Positions 1 through 7,652 of a stretch of DNA of 13,071 bases are shown here, piece by piece; positions within the stretch are counted from its first letter, which is position 1, and each line of letters opens with the position of its first letter. The notes below the pieces were generated by a model, which saw only the letters and a program-made list of their open reading frames with translations, was not told where the DNA came from and did not search any database. Made by a program: the position numbers and the translations under genes. Source of the DNA: an uncultured Clostridia bacterium (lineage in GTDB: Bacteria > Bacillota > Clostridia > Oscillospirales > Acutalibacteraceae); NCBI GenBank assembly GCA_946002045.1, contig CAMFYM010000034.1, positions 1 through 13,071 on the forward strand. Reading direction: 5' to 3'.

Positions 1-6
1 AGTGAT

Positions 7-24
7 AATAATAATAATAATAAT
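7..24. repeat. AAT trinucleotide tract (six perfect units)
   Basis: Six tandem AAT units are flanked by GAT triplets on both sides (positions 4-6 and 25-27). The tract sits 9 bp beyond the spo0A stop codon, in what would be the spo0A 3' untranslated region. No hairpin with a T-tract is visible here, so the spo0A terminator, if there is one, lies outside the window. Such tracts are prone to slippage; no function can be assigned. Confidence 0.8.
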
Positions 25-33
25 GATGACAGT

Positions 34-804
34 TTATGCAGTTGTTTTAAGTGAAAGCTTAAGCTTATCGGCAATCATTGCAATAAATTCCGAATTGGTA
101 GGCTTACCTCTCTGTGACTGAATTGTGTAGCCGAAATAGGATGACAAAACATCAACATCACCACGGTCCCAAGCAACCTCTATGGCGTGACGGATTGCTC
201 TTTCTACCCTTGATGCAGTAGTATTATACATCTTTGCAACGGTGGGATAAAGCAGCTTTGTTACAGAGCCTAACATCTCGCTGTCATTAACGGAAAGCTT
301 AATGGCTGTACGCAAATACTGGTAGCCCTTTATGTGAGCCGGCACGCCGATTTGACGCATAATGTCGCTGATTACAACATCAATATCACCGTCACTCATC
401 ATAGATTGCTCCCTCTTTTTCTTTTCTGTTTTCCAGGATGCAAGGCTAATAATACGGTTGGCAACAGACTGAGCAGTAACAGGCTTTAGGAAGAAATAAT
501 TAGCGCCTGCACCTATCATTTGCTCCTCAAAATCCTGTGAATCAACAGAGGATATAACAGCCACCAAGGGCTTTTCGTTCAATGACGAATTGATATGTTC
601 AAGCACATCAATAGCATCTGCATTTGGCATAAATGCGTCCATTATTACTGCATCAATATGCTGTGAATCAAGAATAGAAATTACTCGTGCACCGTCCTTT
701 GAGGTAAGCATCACCTCAAATCCCTTTGACTTCAATTCCTTTTGACACGCCCTGCCAAATTGCACCGAATCATCGGCAATCAATACTTTTAAGCTTGTAT
801 TCAT
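34..804 (-). CDS. spo0A: Spo0A, master sporulation response regulator
   Basis: Transcription factor that, once phosphorylated, switches cells into sporulation by binding 0A boxes. At 256 residues it is near the usual family length of about 260-270. The N-terminal receiver domain (about 5-120) has the acidic pair D11/D12, phosphoacceptor D56 in IMDAFMP, S85/S86 in the switch position and K107 in FLKP. A Lys/Glu-rich linker (about 125-140) leads to the C-terminal DNA-binding domain, which is almost consensus: IGVPAHIKGY at 152-161, the recognition helix SRVERAIRHAIEVAW at 198-212, and GKPTNSEFIAMIADKL near the end. The ATG is preceded by a perfect AAAGGAGG ribosome site at 811-818. It lies 142 bp after spoIVB, the usual neighbour in spore formers, and probably has its own promoter. 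Oddity: the receiver reads MPNADAI after D56 where relatives usually have MPxLDGI. Identification is essentially certain. Confidence 0.98.
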   Translation of the reverse strand: MNTSLKVLIADDSVQFGRACQKELKSKGFEVMLTSKDGARVISILDSQHIDAVIMDAFMPNADAIDVLEHINSSLNEKPLVAVISSVDSQDFEEQMIGAGANYFFLKPVTAQSVANRIISLASWKTEKKKREQSMMSDGDIDVVISDIMRQIGVPAHIKGYQYLRTAIKLSVNDSEMLGSVTKLLYPTVAKMYNTTASRVERAIRHAIEVAWDRGDVDVLSSYFGYTIQSQRGKPTNSEFIAMIADKLKLSLKTTA

Positions 805-832
805 AAGCGACCTCCTTTGTTATTACTTCCAT

Positions 833-861
833 ATATTACCACTAATCCGTCAATAATGCAA
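833..861 (-). promoter_or_regulatory. Candidate sigma-A promoter of spo0A (extended -10)
   Basis: On the minus strand, TTGCAT (856-861) and TAATAT (833-838) are separated by 17 bp, and the spacer ends in TGG, giving an extended -10 (TGG-TAATAT). The ATG is about 30 bp from the -10. The -35 is weak (3 of 6), so the extended -10 would have to carry it. I saw no convincing sigma-H promoter (AGGA/GAAT pair), which drives spo0A in Bacillus subtilis. Confidence 0.4.
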
Positions 862-917
862 GTGGTTTTCACATATTTTTGTGATTATTTTTCACTTTTG
901 CAAATATTGTCAATAAT
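849..917. repeat. Symmetric element upstream of spo0A (direct and inverted repeats)
   Basis: The 9-mer GTCAATAAT occurs at 849-857 and again at 909-917, 60 bp apart. Between them an imperfect inverted repeat pairs TGC-AAGTG (left, 857-864) with CACTTTTGCA (right, 893-902). The AT-rich centre holds alternating GTG/CAC half-sites, such as CACA-N6-TGTG (870-883) and GTGA-N7-TCAC (881-895). The left arm overlaps the candidate spo0A -35. TTGTCAA at 907-913 resembles, but does not match, a 0A box (TGTCGAA core). It could be an operator or an RNA hairpin. Confidence 0.4.
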
Positions 918-946
918 AAACAAACAAGAAGCTGCATAAGATTACT

Positions 947-2149
947 TTATTCTATTTGCAACGATTTATTCAGCATTGTTTCGGCAAATATTGCATATCC
1001 CTTTTTGGGGTTGTCAACAATAACATGGGTTAACGCTCCCACAAGCTTACCGTTTTGAATTATAGGTGAGCCACTCATTCCCTGAATAATTCCACCGGTT
1101 TTATTTATCAGCTGTTGGTCTGTTATTTTTACTATCATATTTTTTTCATCATTATTTTCACGATATGAAATACGGCTTATTTCAACATCGTAAAGCTGAG
1201 GTCCACTGTTATCCACGGTGCAAAGCAGCTGTGCCTTACCCCTTTCCACCTCTTGATTATTTGCAACGGTGTATATTCTGTCACCGGACAGAAGGCTATT
1301 GTATTTTCCGTAAATACCGTATTTACTGTTAACCGATAATTCTGCAATTTTATTATTTGTAAAATCACAGCATAGTGAGCCTGCCTCGCCGTCAATACTT
1401 TTATATATTTTTGTAACCTTTGTTTTTACTGCCTCGCCGTTTAAAATAGGCATTATTTCATTTGTATCCACATCTGTTATGGGGTGACCTAATGCAGCAA
1501 AGGAGTTGTTATAGGGGTTAAAAAAGGTTATTGTTCCTATTCCTGCCGTTGAGTCCCTAACCCATACGCCAACCTTATATCTGCCCTCTGACTGTGAATA
1601 TACGGGGGAAAGGGTAAAGTGCTTGTAATTCCCGTTTCTCTTAACAACGATTTCATAATCCTTGCCGTTATTATCATTGAACATCTCCTCAACCATTGAT
1701 GATGAAGTCATTTTTTTATTGTTGATGCTGACAATAACATCGCCCTTTTCTATACCTGCCTGCTTGGCAGGATTACATTTACCCTGAGAGGTTTCTACAT
1801 CACGAATACCAACAATGATTACACCATCCGTGTAAAGCTTTATGCCAAAGCTTTCGCCACTTACATATACCTGCTTTTCCTCTGCCTGTGTGATTTTAGT
1901 ATTTTTTACAGGAATAATTCCAAGGATTTTTATTTGGGCGTCATCAGCCGAAACACGAGTGTTGCCCTGATAATCAACGGCAGTGTTATTAGGTATATCT
2001 ATTGTATAAATATTTTTATATACTATATCCTTACCTGTATAGGTGCAAATCTGATTTGGCAAACAGGCACTGCCGATGCCAACAATCATATAAACTACAA
2101 TCAAAAACGCAAAAAGCACACCGTCAAAAATACGAATTATCTTTTTCAC
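947..2149 (-). CDS. spoIVB: SpoIVB, sporulation signalling serine peptidase (S55)
   Basis: Forespore-secreted protease that crosses to the space between forespore and mother cell and cleaves SpoIVFA, releasing SpoIVFB to activate pro-sigma-K. Numbered from the GTG at 2149 (400 residues): a basic N-terminus, one membrane/signal segment at about 10-30, a PDZ domain at about 99-184 (AGIEKGDVIVSIN core), then the S55 peptidase domain to the end. The catalytic triad can be placed: H222 in AALGHPI, D344 in KITDQQ, S359 in QGMSGSP; the Asp-Ser spacing of 15 equals that of B. subtilis SpoIVB (D363, S378). An upstream GTG at 2158 also opens the frame, but it has no ribosome site and lies inside GGTGAT (2154-2159), which is well placed for the 2149 GTG. 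No clear sigma-F/G promoter was found in the short gap after the pfkA terminator. It precedes spo0A, as in most spore formers. Confidence 0.96.
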   Translation of the reverse strand: MKKIIRIFDGVLFAFLIVVYMIVGIGSACLPNQICTYTGKDIVYKNIYTIDIPNNTAVDYQGNTRVSADDAQIKILGIIPVKNTKITQAEEKQVYVSGESFGIKLYTDGVIIVGIRDVETSQGKCNPAKQAGIEKGDVIVSINNKKMTSSSMVEEMFNDNNGKDYEIVVKRNGNYKHFTLSPVYSQSEGRYKVGVWVRDSTAGIGTITFFNPYNNSFAALGHPITDVDTNEIMPILNGEAVKTKVTKIYKSIDGEAGSLCCDFTNNKIAELSVNSKYGIYGKYNSLLSGDRIYTVANNQEVERGKAQLLCTVDNSGPQLYDVEISRISYRENNDEKNMIVKITDQQLINKTGGIIQGMSGSPIIQNGKLVGALTHVIVDNPKKGYAIFAETMLNKSLQIE

Positions 2150-2153
2150 AAAT

Positions 2154-2159
2154 ATCACC
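2154..2159 (-). promoter_or_regulatory. GGTGAT ribosome binding site deciding the spoIVB start
   Basis: GGTGAT complements the AUCACC stretch at the 3' end of 16S rRNA and lies 4 nt before the GTG at 2147-2149. It contains the in-frame GTG at 2156-2158, which would otherwise be taken as the start codon but has no purine-rich site in front of it. Confidence 0.6.
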
Positions 2160-2175
2160 GATTATAGTATTAGCC

Positions 2176-2206
2176 AAAAAAATAAGGACATCATAAAGAT
2201 GTCCTT
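2176..2206 (-). terminator. Rho-independent terminator of pfkA
   Basis: A perfect 9-bp stem (AAGGACATC at 2184-2192 with GATGTCCTT at 2198-2206) closes a 5-nt loop. On the minus strand it is followed by one A and then seven Ts (2176-2182). It begins 40 bp after the pfkA stop and ends 27 bp before the spoIVB start, so it separates the metabolic gene from the sporulation pair. The plus-strand side lacks an immediate T-run. Confidence 0.92.
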
Positions 2207-2245
2207 AGAAAATTTTTATATTTTAAAATTCAGTGCCGATTTCGA

Positions 2246-3211
2246 TTAAATTGAAACCTCATGAGCAACATTGTAGAGGTCAAGGTCGATAGACTTTTTC
2301 ATATTAAGTGCTTCAAAAATATCGTAATCAACAACCTCTTCCTTTTGTGCTGCAACAACACGGTTGCCAATGTTGCTAATAAGAAGCTTTACGGCATAGT
2401 TGCCCATACGAGTAGCCATTACTCTGTCCTTAACAGTTGGGTATCCACCTCTTTGAACATGACCGAGAACTGTTGCTCTTGACTCAACGCCTGTCTTCTT
2501 TTGAATTTCCTTTGCAAGCTCATTTACATCAACCTCACAGCCCTCTGCAACAAGGATGATGAAATGCTTTTTGTCAGTTTTTTGTGTCTTTTTCATTCTT
2601 TCGATAACATGCTTTTCAATATCAAAAGGAATTTCCGGTATGAGAATTGAGGTTGCACCACAAGCAATACCTGCGTTAAGAGCAAGGTATCCTGCACGCC
2701 TGCCCATAACCTCGATTACAGAGCATCTGTCGTGTGACTCTGCTGTATCACGAAGTCTGTCAACCATTTCCATTATTGTGTTAAGGCATGTATCATAGCC
2801 GATTGTGTAGTCACAGCAAGCAATATCGTTATCAATAGTACCGGGAATACCAACACAAGGAATACCTCTTTCGGATAAATCTCTTGCACCACGGAATGAG
2901 CCGTCGCCACCAATAACAACAACGCCTTCAATACCCCATTCCTGACAGGTACGGATTGCTCTGCGCATACCCTCCTCTGTTGCAAACTCAACTGAACGAG
3001 CAGAGTAAAGAATAGTACCACCACGGTTAATAATATCCGAAACGGAACGAAGGTCCATTTCAATAAAATCGCCGTTAATAAGGCCGTTATATCCTCTGAT
3101 TACGCCGTAAACCTTAACTCCATTTTCACAAGCTGTACGAACTACTGCACGAACTGCTGCGTTCATACCGGGTGCGTCGCCACCACTTGTTAAAACTGCG
3201 ATTGTTTTCAT
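2246..3211 (-). CDS. pfkA: ATP-dependent 6-phosphofructokinase
   Basis: Phosphorylates fructose 6-phosphate to fructose 1,6-bisphosphate, the committed step of glycolysis. At 321 residues it matches the bacterial PfkA length (E. coli 320) and spans one full PFK domain. Visible signatures: SGGDAPGMNA at 9-18 (nucleotide site), GGDGS at 101-105, PGTIDND at 123-129 with catalytic base D127, EVMGRRAGYLA near 167-177, VAEG around E223, and LGHVQRGG at 249-256. Gly at position 104, rather than the Asp of pyrophosphate-dependent enzymes, points to ATP as donor. After D129 the sequence reads IACCDYTIG where E. coli has IKGTDYTIG, so two adjacent cysteines sit near the active site. The ATG follows AGGAGG (3221-3226) by 9 nt. 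It lies downstream of dnaE, as in many Clostridia, but no pyruvate kinase gene follows. It has its own promoter and terminator. Confidence 0.97.
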   Translation of the reverse strand: MKTIAVLTSGGDAPGMNAAVRAVVRTACENGVKVYGVIRGYNGLINGDFIEMDLRSVSDIINRGGTILYSARSVEFATEEGMRRAIRTCQEWGIEGVVVIGGDGSFRGARDLSERGIPCVGIPGTIDNDIACCDYTIGYDTCLNTIMEMVDRLRDTAESHDRCSVIEVMGRRAGYLALNAGIACGATSILIPEIPFDIEKHVIERMKKTQKTDKKHFIILVAEGCEVDVNELAKEIQKKTGVESRATVLGHVQRGGYPTVKDRVMATRMGNYAVKLLISNIGNRVVAAQKEEVVDYDIFEALNMKKSIDLDLYNVAHEVSI

Positions 3212-3254
3212 ATTCTATATCCTCCTAAAAATTAGACAATTGCACATTTATCTC

Positions 3255-3283
3255 ATTTTAATATTTATTAACATAAATGTCAA
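3255..3283 (-). promoter_or_regulatory. Strong sigma-A promoter of pfkA
   Basis: On the minus strand a perfect -35 TTGACA (3278-3283), a 17-bp AT-rich spacer and -10 TAAAAT (3255-3260, 5 of 6) lie in the 87-bp gap between dnaE and pfkA. The predicted start of transcription is about 25-30 nt before the AGGAGG ribosome site. The -35 forms half of a small palindrome, GTCAA-GTA-TTGAC at 3279-3291, which could be an operator. Confidence 0.85.
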
Positions 3284-3298
3284 GTATTGACTTATTTT

Positions 3299-6200
3299 TC
3301 AACCAACATATACTACATTTTCTTCGCCGAGTATTCTTTTAAGCTCGTTAAGCTCTGTTTCGTTAACCTCAACAAAATCCTCACTGCTTTGCAATTCATA
3401 CCTGCTACTTTCAATATAGTAAAAATAAAGTGGTACTGTTCCTTCAAAGATTGAGGTAACTCTTTTTACCAGCTTTATATTAGGGTCATTTTCGTTATTA
3501 AATCGCAGGAATAAGCCGTGCCTTCTTTTCTTTACCTTTTTCGCAGCATCATCATTTGATTTGTTAACCATGTTCTCGCTTGGTGGAGCAGTAATTTCCT
3601 CTGCAAGAATTTTTGCATCCTTTTGCTCCTCCACAGACAAATTACCACTGACGCTGATAACACTGCCCTCATAAATATACTGTGCGTACTGCTCAAGGGT
3701 CTTTGGAAATACAACCACCTCAATAGAGCCATACAAATCCTCTACTGTAATGAATGCCATTTTGCTGTTGTTCCTTGTTTGCTTAAGGGTTGTGTGAGTA
3801 ATAATTCCACAAAGCTTTACTCTGCTTTTATCCTTATATTTTGAAAGCTCGTCCTTTTCAGCATCAATTAGGTCAATGGTGTACGCATATCCAAGACTAC
3901 GGCACGCATCAACATATTTGTCCATAGGATGACCTGACAAATACAGTCCGGTCATTTCCTTTTCCATTTTTAAAAGCTCGTTTTTGGAAAATTCAGGTAC
4001 ATCGGGCATATCCTCGTTAAAGTTAATTGCATCGCTTTGACCTAAATCAAAAAATCCAACCTGTCCGTAACGAGTGTTGTTTTTATAATTCTCTATGTTG
4101 GTAACAAGGGACGGCAACGCTTGGAGCATTTGACGGCGATTATTGCCAAAACAGTCCATTGCACCACATCTTATCAGGCTTTCAACTGCCCTGCGATTAA
4201 AATGGCTGTCCTGCATACGCATACAAAAATCTGCCAAGTCGGTAAAGGGTCCGTTTGCACGCTCCTTAACCACATCATCAATAAAATCAGAGCCAACATT
4301 TTTAATTCCCAACAAGCCGTAATTTATAATTCTGCCGTTGGCAGTAAAGCCCTTCATCGACTTGTTAATATTAGGTGGTCCTAAACGAAGCCCTATGCGC
4401 TTACACTCTGCTGTGTAACGGGCAATTTTATTTGATTGGTCAAGCACAGAGGTCATAAGCGCTGCCATAAACTGTGCAGGATAATGGCACTTTAAATACG
4501 CAGTTCTGTATGCCACTAACGCATAGCAGGCTGCGTGTGATTTATTAAAGGCATATTTTGCAAAATCCGACATTTGGTCAAAAATAACATTTGCTGTACC
4601 TCGGTCAATATTATTTTGCTGACAACCGAGAATAAAGGTTTCCCTCTCCTGCTCCATAACATCTGTTTTCTTTTTACTCATAGCACGGCGAACAATATCA
4701 GCTCTGCCATAGGAATAGCCTGCAAGCTCACGGAATATCTGCATTACCTGCTCCTGATAAACCATACAGCCGTATGTGTTATCAAGAATAGGCTTTAGCT
4801 TATCCGTTATATATTTAACATTATTAGGATTATGTGAATTTTCCACAAAGGTGTCAATCTGCTTTGCAGGACCGGGTCGATAAAGAGAGGTTGCAGCAAT
4901 CAAATCCTCAAGTGCAGTGGGCTTAAGATTAGTTAACATCTGCTTCATACCCGATGACTCAAACTGGAATATACCCTCTGTTTGTCCACGGGAGAACATT
5001 TCGTAAACCCGTTTATCATCAATAGGTATATTGTTAATATCAACGCCTGCTGCCTTAGATGCATCGTTGATAACAGTAAGGGTTCTCAGTCCCAAAAAGT
5101 CCATCTTAAGTAGTCCTAACTCCTCAAGAGTAGTCATAATATATTGGGTTACAGGAACACCGTCATTAGTTGCCAAGGGAACATATGTTGAAACAGGATT
5201 ATGAGTAATAACCACACCTGCTGCATGAGTAGATGTATTTCTTGGCATACCCTCCACTTTTTTGGCAGTTTCAATAAGCTCATTAACCTGTGAGTTTTCG
5301 CTCATTAAACGAGAAAGCTCCTTTGATTTGCTTACTGCCTGCTCAATGGTTATATGAAAATCATTAGGTATGAGCTTTGCAACAGCGTCAACAGAGGCGT
5401 AGGACATACCCATTGCCCTGCCTACATCACGAATAGCAGCCCTTGTGGCAAGAGTACCAAAGGTTACAATTTGTGCAACATGGTCTGCGCCGTATTTTTT
5501 TGTTACATATTCAATTACCTCTCCACGACGCTCATAGCAAAAATCAATATCAAAGTCCGGCATTGATACTCTTTCAGGGTTGAGAAATCGCTCAAAAAGG
5601 AGGTTATATTTCATTGGGTCTAAATCGGTAATACCCATACAATAAGCAGCTATAGAGCCTGCACCGGAGCCTCTGCCCGGACCTACGGGAATACCCTTGC
5701 TCTTTGCGAATGTAACAAAATCCCAAACAATAAGGTAATAGTCGGTATAGCCCATTTTCTCCACAGTATCAAGCTCGTATTCCAGTCTTTCATAATACTC
5801 CCTTGGTGGATTGCTGCCATATCTCTTTTTCATGCCCTGCATACAAAGCATTTTGAAATATTCAAAATGGTCCATATTATTTGGTGTTTCATAATATGGG
5901 AGCTTTGTATTACCAAACTCAAAATCAAAAATACATCTGTCTGCAATTATCTGCGTATTATCAATAGCCTCAGGAGTGTCTGAAAAAATCCTGCGCATCT
6001 CATCTTCGCTTTTAAGATAAAACTCATTTGCGTGAAATTCAAGACCTGTATCATCGCCGATAACATGGTTAGTGGCAATACAAATAAGCACCTGCTGAAT
6101 TTTTGCATCCTCTTTTTCGATATAATGAACATCATTTGTTGCAACAAGAGGAATACCTGTTTCACGGGAGATTTTCTTAATCCCCTCGTTAACGGCAATC

Positions 6201-6742
6201 TGCTCAGGCAAGGTGTGATTTTGCAGCTCAAGATAATAATTACCCTGTCCAAATACATTGTTGAACCACAGTGCAGTTCTTTTTGCCTTGTCATAATCCT
6301 TTTGCAGCAGGGCTTGTGATATTTCTCCTGCCAGGCAGGCAGAAAGACATATCAATCCCTCGTGGTGCTTTTCCAGCAAATCGTGGTCAATTCTGGGTTT
6401 AAAATAAAAGCCCTCCGTATAAGCCTTTGACACCATATGTATAAGATTTTTATAACCGATTTCATTTTCACAAAGTAGTATAAGATGATTATATTCCTTG
6501 TCAAGAACTTTGTCCTTATCAAATCGGGTGCGTGGCGCAACATACACCTCGCAGCCGATAATCGGTTTTATTCCCTGCTTTTTACAAGCCTTATAAAAAT
6601 CAACAGCCCCGTACATATTACCGTGGTCGGTAATAGCAAGAGACTGCATTCCAAGACTCTTTGCACGACTAATTAGCTGCTCAATTCGGCAGGCACCGTC
6701 CAGCAGAGAAAATTCAGTATGTGTGTGCAAATGAGTAAACAT
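3299..6742 (-). CDS. dnaE: DNA polymerase III subunit alpha (DnaE)
   Basis: Replicative C-family DNA polymerase. Numbered from the ATG at 6742 (1147 residues; E. coli DnaE has 1160). Order: PHP domain at about 1-210 with metal-site residues H6 and H8 (HLHTHTEFS), D39-H40-G41-N42 and N203-D204-H206; polymerase palm with GPGRGSGAGS at 354-363 and the catalytic pair D398/D400 in PDFDIDF, third Asp D548 in KMDFLGLRTL; fingers with YRPGP and AFNKSHAACYA; HhH region near 809-817 (GLLGIKNVG); a possible clamp-binding peptide QVGFF at 894-898, placed as in E. coli; and an OB fold at about 974-1047. The PHP metal residues look intact, so proofreading by PHP is possible but unproven. A GTG three codons upstream (6751) sits inside the AGGTGA ribosome site, so the ATG is preferred; that site overlaps the whiA TAG, suggesting translational coupling. 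Firmicutes usually also carry PolC, which is not in this window. Confidence 0.98.
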   Translation of the reverse strand: MFTHLHTHTEFSLLDGACRIEQLISRAKSLGMQSLAITDHGNMYGAVDFYKACKKQGIKPIIGCEVYVAPRTRFDKDKVLDKEYNHLILLCENEIGYKNLIHMVSKAYTEGFYFKPRIDHDLLEKHHEGLICLSACLAGEISQALLQKDYDKAKRTALWFNNVFGQGNYYLELQNHTLPEQIAVNEGIKKISRETGIPLVATNDVHYIEKEDAKIQQVLICIATNHVIGDDTGLEFHANEFYLKSEDEMRRIFSDTPEAIDNTQIIADRCIFDFEFGNTKLPYYETPNNMDHFEYFKMLCMQGMKKRYGSNPPREYYERLEYELDTVEKMGYTDYYLIVWDFVTFAKSKGIPVGPGRGSGAGSIAAYCMGITDLDPMKYNLLFERFLNPERVSMPDFDIDFCYERRGEVIEYVTKKYGADHVAQIVTFGTLATRAAIRDVGRAMGMSYASVDAVAKLIPNDFHITIEQAVSKSKELSRLMSENSQVNELIETAKKVEGMPRNTSTHAAGVVITHNPVSTYVPLATNDGVPVTQYIMTTLEELGLLKMDFLGLRTLTVINDASKAAGVDINNIPIDDKRVYEMFSRGQTEGIFQFESSGMKQMLTNLKPTALEDLIAATSLYRPGPAKQIDTFVENSHNPNNVKYITDKLKPILDNTYGCMVYQEQVMQIFRELAGYSYGRADIVRRAMSKKKTDVMEQERETFILGCQQNNIDRGTANVIFDQMSDFAKYAFNKSHAACYALVAYRTAYLKCHYPAQFMAALMTSVLDQSNKIARYTAECKRIGLRLGPPNINKSMKGFTANGRIINYGLLGIKNVGSDFIDDVVKERANGPFTDLADFCMRMQDSHFNRRAVESLIRCGAMDCFGNNRRQMLQALPSLVTNIENYKNNTRYGQVGFFDLGQSDAINFNEDMPDVPEFSKNELLKMEKEMTGLYLSGHPMDKYVDACRSLGYAYTIDLIDAEKDELSKYKDKSRVKLCGIITHTTLKQTRNNSKMAFITVEDLYGSIEVVVFPKTLEQYAQYIYEGSVISVSGNLSVEEQKDAKILAEEITAPPSENMVNKSNDDAAKKVKKRRHGLFLRFNNENDPNIKLVKRVTSIFEGTVPLYFYYIESSRYELQSSEDFVEVNETELNELKRILGEENVVYVG

Positions 6743-6746
6743 ATTA

Positions 6747-6753
6747 TTCACCT
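6747..6753 (-). promoter_or_regulatory. AGGTGA ribosome site of dnaE overlapping the whiA stop
   Basis: The minus strand reads TAGGTGAATAATATG: the whiA TAG stop runs straight into AGGTGA, which lies 4-5 nt before the ATG at 6740-6742. The in-frame GTG at 6749-6751 is part of this site and is unlikely to be the real start. The overlap suggests that ribosomes ending whiA re-initiate on dnaE. Confidence 0.6.
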
Positions 6754-7642
6754 ATTCAATGATAGTATCGGCAATTTCCACAATACGCTTAAGCCTGTGA
6801 TTAACACCGGAGCGTGACATCCCACTGATTTTTGAAAGCTCTGCCAGGGAGGCTTCGGGATTATCACGGCGCAATATTGCCATTTCCTTTAAATCGTTTT
6901 TTAAATAGTCAAGACCCTTTGTTCTTTCAATTTTTTCTACTGCTTCTATATGAGCGTAGCTTGCCTTAACCGTACGCTCAATATTAGCTGTTTCGCAGTT
7001 AGCAGTGCGATTAGCCTTGTTCCTAATATCCTTTAATATTTCAATATTCATCATTTCAAACATAGAGGAGGATGCCCCCATAAGATAAAGGCAATCCTCT
7101 ATCGCCTCACTATCCTTGAAATAAACAATATTATACCCTTTTCTGTTAGAAAGCTTTGGAGCAAGCTCTGCTTCCTTCAGCAAGGTGATAAGACTTTTTG
7201 AAAGATTAAGATATGCAACAGTAAACTCTAAATGATAATCCTTTTTAGGATCTGACACTGTACCACAGGATAAAAATGCACCTGCCAAAAAAGCCTTTGT
7301 GCACTGAGGACAATCAAACACCGAGTGGTTAATTTTAAGACTTGAATTATCATTATGACCAAATGTTCCTAAAATCTTATCGCATTTGCTTTTATCCTCA
7401 ATGTTAACAGAAAAGCTTTTGCCCTTTGGAGATACAATAATATCGCAGGCAACATTACAATATCTTTTAACAAGAGCTTTATACAGCCTTGCCACCTTTT
7501 CATTTTCAGTGCTCATGGCAACACTGTAAGATGAAAAGCTCTTTCCGAAAATCAATAAGCCGTAAAGCAACGCCCTTTCACAGCAATTATTCTCGTATTC
7601 AATTTCTAATAATTCCTTTTTAACCTTCTGGGAAAACGACAT
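6752..7642 (-). CDS. whiA: WhiA, sporulation/division regulator
   Basis: DNA-binding protein with a LAGLIDADG-like N-terminal fold and a C-terminal helix-turn-helix. In Streptomyces it activates sporulation genes; in B. subtilis its homologue (YvcL) affects cell division and chromosome segregation. At 296 residues it is slightly shorter than B. subtilis WhiA. MSFSQKVKKEL at the start, the LAGLIDADG-derived stretch KAFLAGAFLSCGTVSDP at 116-132, NIERTVKASYAHIEAVEKI at 220-238 and the HTH at 264-288 ending in MSRSGVNHRLKRI are all family signatures. The LAGLIDADG nuclease acidic residues are missing, as expected, so this is not an endonuclease. It follows rapZ by 10 bp with only a weak site (AGAAAG at 7656-7661, inside the rapZ end), and its TAG overlaps the dnaE ribosome site, so it is probably translationally coupled on both sides. 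The usual yvcK/glmR between rapZ and whiA is absent. Confidence 0.95.
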   Translation of the reverse strand: MSFSQKVKKELLEIEYENNCCERALLYGLLIFGKSFSSYSVAMSTENEKVARLYKALVKRYCNVACDIIVSPKGKSFSVNIEDKSKCDKILGTFGHNDNSSLKINHSVFDCPQCTKAFLAGAFLSCGTVSDPKKDYHLEFTVAYLNLSKSLITLLKEAELAPKLSNRKGYNIVYFKDSEAIEDCLYLMGASSSMFEMMNIEILKDIRNKANRTANCETANIERTVKASYAHIEAVEKIERTKGLDYLKNDLKEMAILRRDNPEASLAELSKISGMSRSGVNHRLKRIVEIADTIIE

Positions 7643-7652
7643 AATTTATTTT

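Noticed and set aside
855..869. Possible CcpA cre site near spo0A (TGAAAACCACTTGCA)
   Set aside because: It lacks the central CG and the symmetric half required by the cre consensus, with several mismatches.
2161..2166. TATAAT on the minus strand just before spoIVB
   Set aside because: Although it matches a -10, it lies only about 10 bases before the GTG and would start transcription inside the ribosome site; there is no -35 at 17 bp. It is probably chance in AT-rich DNA.
2773..3063. Minus-strand open frame of 96 codons with hydrophobic, membrane-like content inside pfkA
   Set aside because: It overlaps the PFK active-site coding region in another frame; the hydrophobic run comes from frame-shifted reading of pfkA codons.
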